The translations under genes were made by a program, and so were the position numbers. The notes under the pieces are model-generated. The model was not told the DNA's origin. It saw nothing but the letters and a program-made list of their open reading frames with translations, and did no database searches. From assembly GCA_027257055.1 (NCBI GenBank), contig JAPVLO010000232.1, positions 5,084,001-5,148,000 of the forward strand: a stretch of DNA of 64,000 nt, written 5' to 3'. This stretch comes from Cephalopachus bancanus (Eukaryota > Chordata > Mammalia > Primates > Tarsiidae). Positions 25,201 to 34,200 of this stretch are shown here, piece by piece; the first letter of the stretch is position 1; the number at the start of each line of letters is the position of its first letter.

Positions 25201-28200
25201 GGCAGGCTGCATTGTAGCAAAAAGAATTTCCTAGCTTACAAAAAAGAATCCATCAGACTCCTGAACTGCCCGTTTAGCAGTGTCCATCATGGTTTCTCTG
25301 GGCTTATTTCCTTATTTCCTACTGGAGCTAAAGGGGCTTTGTGAGGAGCCTCAGCTATTACAGATGAGCCATGCTCTGTCCTCTTTCTACCTCACCCCCA
25401 TCTTTTATGTTCCAAGGTAAATTAAGTTCAACAGTAGGCTTGACTGACCCCTGTCAAGTTAGGAAATCAGGCTGAGCAATAAGAGACTAGTTCACATTTC
25501 CTAGGTATACCTACATGCCAAGTACATAGGTAAAACTTTGTGGGGAAGATTTGTTAATCAAATAGGATTGTATGTCTCTAGTCATATGAATATGTCTTAA
25601 AGAGTAACAATGTATGTTTTTGAAAAAATGTTAGTCTTCAAATTTAATTATTTTGCTGTTGGTTTTTATTATTTCAGAGCCATTTTCATTCTATTTCCCT
25701 CTGGTCTTGAATTTGCCTCCAAAACTTGATATTTCTCCACACATTTTCTCCATCCTTTGTTACTCCTGCCTTTATCCCTCAAATCTCACTTTCAGAAACT
25801 TTATATGTAGTGTTCTTCTCTAGTAGAGCTGCCATGCATGGAACCCTGATGCCCTCCTGTGCTCTTTGGTGTCTTTATGCTCTAGCTTCAGGGGCAGTGG
25901 TAGCCTGGGCTGAGAAACATTGCGTAGAAGCTGAAAATATTAACTGGATCTATTTTCTTTTTTAATTCCTAGATAGAAGAGCGAGCAGAATTTTTGAATA
26001 AGTCTGTGCAGAAAAGGTAAATATGGTTGGTTGGTGAAAATAATTAGCTAGCTTACATATGTATGTGAAGATATCTTAATTATATGTGTGTGTTTATTTA
26101 GCAGTGGTGTCAAATCAACTCACCAAGCAGCAGTAGTCTCCAAGATTGACAGCAGACTAGAGCAGTACACCAGTGCCATCGAGGTGAGACTTGCCCTCAG
26201 CATGACAGCCCCACTAAACAGAAACAGGCTCTGACTATCTTGAAGGTCACAGAAACACTGAGGACAATAATCAGGCCCACTAGCCACAGTCACATTTGAG
26301 TATTAAAAATGCTTTATTACACTTTGAAATAGTTGTAGAGAACAGTAACAGTAATAGATACATTATAGAAGAGTTTTAAACAGATTATTTACTTTTGGTC
26401 CGAATATTCTTTAATGAAGCGTTTATTGTTTTAATGAATGGGTTTATTGGTATTTAACTTTATTATTTATATGTTCACAGGTATATTTCCAATATCCTAA
26501 TTCCTTATGAAATGTGTTTCCATATGTGGTTTAAATAGGTCCCTTACGGCTGGGCTCGGTGGCTCAGCCTGTAATCCCAGCACTTTGGGAGGCCCAGGCA
26601 AGTGGATTGCCTGAGCCCACAAGTTTGAGACCCACCCGAGCAACTTGGCAAGACCTTGTCTCTACAATAAATTTTTAAAAATCAGCCAGGCATGGTAGTG
26701 CACACCTGTAGTTCCGGCTACTTGGAAGGCTGAGGCAGAAGGATCGCCGGAGCCCAGCAGGTTGAGGCTACTGCACTCCAGTCTGAGCAATAGAGTGAGA
26801 CTTCAACTCAAAAAAAAAAAAAAAAAAGAAAAATAGGTCCTTTACAGTCTTACTGAATCCTTTTTTGTTTACAAAACCTTTTATTATCAAATAAAAGTAG
26901 TCATATAACCTAATGTAAAGATGATAACCAACCTGAGTTTAATCATCACCAGTTTGAAATGGATTGTTTTATATTTGAAGGACCATAGTTTTATGCCTCT
27001 GTCTACTCCAACCTTTTTTCCCACCCAGTTGACCTGGGGGTTTTACTCTGTTTGAAAATAGTGTGTATTTCCACATACCAGAGCACTAAGCAGGAGAGTG
27101 TCATTCAAGACAGGATCCTGGCTTTGTTTCTTTGTGGATTTTGCCAATGGTTTCAGCCTTCCTCTGTATCAGAGCATCTGCCATGAAATAACTAGATCCA
27201 TTTGACTTGATTTTTCTCTTCTCTTTCCTTTTCTCTACTCAGCAGGAGTGGAGATACATATAGAATAACTTACAAACGATCAGAGGAAGAAAGAAAGAAG
27301 GATCTCATAGTTTACCAAATCATTGATCAGGTCTTAACACTAAAGATGTGATTTTTATTCACAAAATTAAATGTCCACCAACACAGAAGACAGATTAGAG
27401 GTAGTTATTTCCTGTGGTTGAATCAGTCATAGCACAGACAGGTCTAATGATGCCAAGACTGTGGCATAGTCTGGTGAGCTGGTTTTTCAGGCCATGCTCC
27501 TGATGGCGTGCCTCATCCTGGCTGGCCGTTTTGACTGCAGGCCACAGGCCACAGGCTCCAGAGTAGGACCAGGAGAGAAACTTGTGCCATTCGGTATACA
27601 CCCGTCATTGCTGGCGGGAGAGTATCTTCTTTCTTAAATCCATTCTTCCCTCCTTCCAGTGTGCTCCATGCAGTGGTATCTGGGGCTTTCAGTCTTTTAG
27701 CACTTCCCTGCCTCAGGACCTTTACACAAGCTGTTTCTGCCTAGAATGGAGTTTGCTCCTCCTGTTTAGTTCACCACTTTTGAGTCTTCTGTCAGATCTG
27801 AGTTTAAATGTCACTTCCTCAGAGAAGCTTTCTTTATATCCCCAGCTAAGTATTCTCCCCCTATTGTGTGCTCTCTTGCCATGTTTTATAGCACTCCATG
27901 ATTTTCCATAGCTCTTACCACACATGAAACACTTGTGTAACTAGTTACTGTCTCTCTTTCCTATTAAAATGTAAGCTCACTGCAGCTTATAGAGCAAATT
28001 ATCTTGTTTTGAGCACCACTGTATCCCCAGAGCCTAGCAGAATGCCCTGCACACAGTAGGCATTTAGGAAGCATCTGTTGAAGAAATAGAGTGTCACCTT
28101 CCCAGAACTTTGGGAGGCTGAGGTAGGAGGATTGCTTGAGCCTGAGAGTTCAAGACCAGGCTGGGCAGCATAGCAAGACCTCATCTCCACAAAACATTAA

Positions 28201-31200
28201 AAAATTAGCTGAGCATGGTGGCACACACCTGTAGTCCCAGATACTAGGGAGACTGAGGCGGAAGAATTGCCTGAGTCCAGGAGGTCAAAGCTGCAGTAAG
28301 CCATGATCGTGCCACTGCACCCCAGCCTGAACAACAGAATGAGACCTGACTCAAAAAAAAAAGGGTGTCCCAACAAAAAGCACATTTCATTTTTGAAAGA
28401 TCCTCCAGTCTAGCTCTTACAGTTTCTTTTGAGGGATATATGTCATCAGAATGCAGTTCTGTGACAGAAATTATGACACAATTTTGGTGAAGGTGTTACT
28501 TTATATAAATTTCATGAGGACAAACTTCTCAGCACCGATGCTGAAAATAATTCACAAATTTCAGGGAACTAAAACTGCAAAACCCACGAAGCCGGCAGCC
28601 TCGGACCTCCCTGTTCCTGCCGAAGGTGTGCGCAACATCAAGAGCATGTGGGAGAAAGGAAACGTGTTTTCTTCCCCTACTGCACCAGGCACACCCAACA
28701 AGGTGAGCACAGGGTTGTTCTCTTGTAAGTTGAGAGCAGTGCATTGTTTTTTCCCCCCCTTTTTTTAAATGGGATCACACTGGTAAATAATAAAAGCAGT
28801 AAAAAAGGTGTAGTGGTTTGTTTCGGAATGACCACAGAAGCAAGCTCCAAAGGAATGTGTTCAGGAGGGCACATTGTGTACTAAGCTCTGGCTGTGGCTC
28901 TCCTAATGAAGTGCCTGAGGTGAACAGTCAACCCTTGTGGCTAGGGTGGGGTAAGGTGCGGGGAAGAGAAAACCATATAGCGCAGTCTTTACATACCAAG
29001 TTTAAAGGGTTAGGGCTGTGGGAAATAATGCTTAATGATATGTTAAGGTTGCTTTGAAGATTCCTTCCCAGGTAAAGTTCACCTTTTTCCTTCACATTTT
29101 GGATGATTGACTTTTTGTAGGAAACTGCTGGCCTGAAAGTGGGGGTTTCCAGCCGCATCAATGAATGGCTAACAAAAACCCCAGATGGGAACAAGTCACC
29201 TGCGCCCAAACCTTCTGTAAGTCGCTCCAGGCATCCCTGGATATCTTTGACCTCTCAGCTTCTAGCAGCAGATGAAAACAAGTGGTTGGTCTGTTAGCCT
29301 AGGAAAGACAGAGCTGTTCTCTGCTGTCACTGCTGAATGACAGACAAGGTATTCGGGTTCAGAACAGCCTGAGCAGCTGCACCACTATTGCCCAGAGGGC
29401 AAAACAGACCAAATAATCCCCATCCACCCTCACTTGGAGGAGTTAACCAGAATCCTGGTCTATTTGTGCAGCTCCTAGTCTGTAAATTATGGATAGGAAT
29501 TTGAAAATGAAAGGTCAAATTATTCTCCCCATTTATTTGTCAGGAGCACCCCTAAACTTATTCCCAAAAGAATGTGCGTGCTATTTTGAACCCATATGTT
29601 CTAATCTGCCTAATTTCTATAACTTGGCACAAAAATGCAGTTCTTGAATAGTTGTTGAAATAATTGCTATAATATTGTCATCAGCACCTTCAAAGGAAAG
29701 TCCTAAAATTAGAAATTAGAAAAACATATGTGATGTTTTTGAAAAATCTAAACTTTTCTTAATTTACTAAGTGTAGCTATCTTATAAAAAATAATTTTTT
29801 TTAACTTTTCCATTGAATGTATATGATATTTGCCTTGCATTTATCACTATAATAAGAAACTTTACTGAACTTACTCTGTTAAATTGACTTTTATAACTTT
29901 GTTGGTACCCAAGGGAGCTGAGAATCAACTGTCATAATCCTGCATTCTAGAGGGAGAAGAAAAACTTTTCAAATCCTAGGCCACTGTGCCATTAAGCCAT
30001 GGTGGCATTTAATTGCATCCATTGGCTGCGCCTATAATCTCCAAAGTCACAAAATTATTGTTACTTTCCAATTTAAAAAGAAAAAATGGAAATGTTTGCA
30101 AATGCTTCGTGAGTGCAATTCCTTGAGCCATTTAAATTAATCAGCTTGGGATTCTTTGCCTAAGGGCTCACAGGAAGTATAATTGGAAAGTCTTTATATA
30201 CTGAAAAAAATCGTTTTCCTTCTCTCATCAATCTTACTCTGGGTCCCTGAAAATTAACTTATTCAAAATTAAACATTAATCTACACCAGATTCCTTAGTG
30301 GAACATCATCTGCTATTTGTGGGTAGAATGTACAGGATTTAAGTGTAACTTTGTAGTTGGAATTCAATTCTGAGAATGTCTGTGTTAGCTGGTTTGTCTA
30401 TTCTTTGTGTCTAAACTACATATTATGCAGCAGTCAGGAGCTAATTTGTCTTTCTTTTTGTTTAAAAACAAAACAAAGCCAACCATGTCTTTCTCAGCTG
30501 ACTTCTGTTCTCCACTCTTTGGTCTCTGGTTGATTGGAAACCTGCTTCTCCTGCCTTCATTTCTCCCTCTTCTTCCGGAGTGGGTCTTTCTCTAAAATGT
30601 AGTCTGGTCAGGTAATTCCATTTATATTTCCCCTTTGATTTAAAATGCCAACTTATAACTTGGATGTTAATATTTTCTTAGAACAGATTCTCTAAACTTT
30701 GTCTTTTTTTTTTTTTTGAGTTGGAGTCTCACTCTGTCACTCAGGCTAGAGTGCTGTGGCACACTCATGGCCACCCCAGCGTCAACCTGCTGAGCTCAGG
30801 TGATCCTTCCACCTCAGCCTTCCAAGTAGGCGGAACTACAGGTGTACGCTACCACGCCTGGCTAATTTTTTTATTTTACTGGAGAGATGAGGTCTCGCCA
30901 AACTGCCCAGGCTGTTCTTGAGCCCATGGGCTCAGGCAGTACTCTCACCTCGGCCTCCCAAAGTGCTGGGATTACAGGCTTGAACCACCATGCCCGGCCT
31001 CTCAAAACTTTTTAAGTGATCTTGAAATATTCATTGACAAGATTTATGAGGAATACAATGCATTTTCTTAGGTAGAAGAACATTCATGTGAAAGAAAAAT
31101 ATTTGTCTCATATGAATCAAATAAATAAAGCGATAATAGCCACTTTCCAGAGCTTCCATCACATGTTCCTAATTATAGTTTCCAAAAATTTAAAACAGTC

Positions 31201-34200
31201 TTCCAGACAATTTGGCAGCTTCTACCTTCGTTGGCAACTATAGTGGAATTCTTCAAAAATAGTCTGATTTGCTGTCTAATGGTTCCAAGTTAAAAAGGTG
31301 TAACTTGCTAATAGGATATCAGGAATTCATGCCATACAGGAAATCCAGAAGCTCAGTAAGATTAAGGTAAATCTTCAGTGTTTCGCATAGTACCACCTAA
31401 TTGTGCATTTTCAGTGTTGAGACTGCAATACAAGCTATCAAAAATATGTCCTTTTAGATCAGTGTCCCTAGATAAATAAATGCAATTGCTATTAGCTTTG
31501 CCTTCCTCGTGAGAGAAGGGTTGCCAAAATAAGCATCACTATTTCAGTAAAGCACATTTATTTTTCTACAAACTACTTTTTGCCAAGTACTAATATAAGC
31601 AAATGCTGGAAGAAAAGTAAATTGAAACAGAAATGTGGATCCTTATCCAAACAAAATTAATTATGAGGTAGTAAATAAAAACTTAAAGTTGTATAACTGT
31701 TATTGATCCTGTTTTAGTGTTCCCTTCCCCAGATCTCCACATGTTCTTACATATGTCATCAACTATCAGTTTATCTTATGGGTTCAATTTGTGGTCAGTG
31801 TTTATCCTTGCAAGGCTAGGTTCTGCTGATCCACTTCTGAATTACCCACTTGTCCCTCAGGAAGCACAAAGTGATTTTAGCATGAGGGAAGTACAGTTGG
31901 GAAAGTGACCCAGCTTGGCTGCCTAGAAGCTGATCCTGAGAGAGTGATTCTAGAGCAAGTCGTTTACTTGGGAGGTGAAGAAAGCGCTGCAGGAGGTGAG
32001 ATGGAGAGAAGGCAGCCAAAAAGAACATGTTATAAACAAGTGCACACGTGGGCTGTTGAGTCTTATTCCCACCAGGGAAAGGCTGGAGGTCCAATGGAAC
32101 ACAAGCTTCAGAGTTATTACCTGACCTGAGGCGTGAGCTGGCCTGAGAAATCGTCCTGTACCAGCACTCACCAGTCAGTGCTTGAGGACTGTTCCTGGGG
32201 GTGTCAACTGGGAACTTCCAGCCTGCCTCCTGGGCAGGCAAAATGGGCATCTGTAGCCAGAGGAAAGTCCTAGGCAAAGAAATGCAGTGTTGGCAGCTGA
32301 CAGTCAGGCTGGGGACATAGGGGGGTACTGAAAGACAGTCTGCAAGGAGGGAAATGCTTTTCAATCCCCATATGAATTATTTTAAAATAACCTATGCTTT
32401 ATTCACTTCCACAGGCTTCGGAAGTTAAAAATAGGCTACATTACTTGAAACCTGCTTCTATTTCAATAAATAGTAATTTCTTGGTGAAAGACAGGGACCC
32501 AAATGCTGTAGTCCCAGCCCATTCTTATAAGACATGTCAAAATCTGCATAAAATCAAACAACAGCTATGTTCTTTTCACTTCCATCCAATACGGATCACT
32601 GGGGTAAAGTATATTAAACCAGTTGATTCAAACAAACAAGTCATAGATGTGGCCATTGATTTAGAACTGGCCAGGAAATATAAATGGCCACCCATCAATT
32701 TTTTTCTGCATTCTCTCTATTAGGACTTGAGGCCAGGAGATGTATCTGGCAAGCGGAACCTCTGGGAAAAGCAATCTGTGGATAAGGTCACTTCCCCCAC
32801 TAAGGTAATCTACTGGGAGGACTAGTATTTCAGAGGTGTATTTCCTGTTGTATCCTGCGGTATGTCGTCCTGGTGTCAAATGAGAACTATCAACCCACAA
32901 CTCTGTGCCTGCATGCCCATCAGTTTCTAGAAGGACCTGTACAGTGAAGGGAAAAGTTCATTGAGCCTTTGGCATTGCAGGTCTGTCAGTTGTACAACAC
33001 AAATAGCCCAAACCTGTGGAGTGGTTCCCAGGAAGACATTCTCCGTACAACACAGGGGTAGGAACACTGACAACAGAAGGCCGTGGGGGACCATGGTCTG
33101 CATTTCCTTACAAGGTCCCAGCCCGGTGCTACTGTCATTTAAAGGTCACTTAGGGGAAAACATCCGTCTCCCTGAGTGGCTCCAAAGCTGATTCCTGGAA
33201 CCATTCTAGGAGATTATATAGCTGTAGCCAGCAGCCGAGGACTCAAGGTTGTTATGGCAAAAATTAGCATAATATTCAAAAATAAGACAAGACTTTCTAC
33301 CCTGTAAGAACTAATGGCCCAGAATGCACGGAGTCCTCTTTTACTTTTGGTCTTATGCTCATTCTTCAAGAATGGAAAAACACCTAAATGATGCTGAGAC
33401 TAAAAATAAGACCCCTTGTACAGTGAGCTCATTCAGCTCCTAACTGTAGCCTTCCCCATTTCAAGCCATAGACCAAGTCTTCTGCTTTAATAGAGGGATA
33501 ATTTAAAAGCAAAATCAGACATCAACAATAAGCACTTCGGGGTCAGTTTGAACTCTGGAGACAGAAGAACATCTGAAGCAAGCTCAGGATGAAAGAACAC
33601 ATCACAGGCCACTAAAGAATTCCTTCAAGCCACTGCAGGGAGAGAATTGCTTCCCCTTTCCTCCTTTCTGCAAGCTGTGAGTGTATCGCAGCTGTCTGCA
33701 TGTTGCTCTTTTGTTCCAATAAAACCCACTAGCCCAACCTCTGTACTTGAGGTAACTTTTAAGTAAGCCCAGCTTTCAAAGTCAGTGCTAAATGTCCTGA
33801 ATGCACCTAGTCATAATTATCACCACTACCAAGTGCTAACAATGAGCATCTGCCATATGCCAGACACCCTTCTGCCTCCTTAACCCACACTTGCTCATGG
33901 GATCCTCCTACCATCATGCGAGACAAGTATCACTCCCATTTTACAGCTGAGGAGAATGAGGCACTGAAAGATGGAGTAACTTTCCCAAAGTCACCCAGCA
34001 AATTAGCATCCTGGATGGCTACTCAGGTAGTCTGATCTGAGCCCACATTCTCACCATTAGACAGGCTGCTTTCTCTTAAGGATGAGTGCAGAATGCACAG
34101 AATGCCTTCCTATACATACTCAACAGAAAATGTAGTTTTTAAATTCTCTGTAGGATTGTATCTTGGTGGCAGGAAAGTAAATCATTTTTTTGTTATTGCT

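Larger units (their letters stand above)
19594..25972 (+). other. CALD1: CALD1 intron between exons 7 and 8
   Basis: 6.4 kb of intron holding three MaLR (MLT1-type) LTRs, one short retroposed LTR fragment with poly(A) (22274-22353), a C-rich minisatellite (22755-23015) and an AluJ. The remaining stretches (20075-22250 and 24915-25970) show no recognisable gene or repeat. Confidence 0.6.
26184..28564 (+). other. CALD1: CALD1 intron between exons 9 and 10
   Basis: It carries an Alu with clear target-site duplication (26548-26830), an L2 3' end (27640-28090) and an AluJ directly after it. I recognise nothing else. Confidence 0.6.

Noticed and set aside
32394..32723. 109-codon open frame directly before CALD1 exon 12
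   Set aside because: It ends in the pyrimidine tract of the acceptor, has no recognisable domain, and lies wholly in intron. I treat it as chance.
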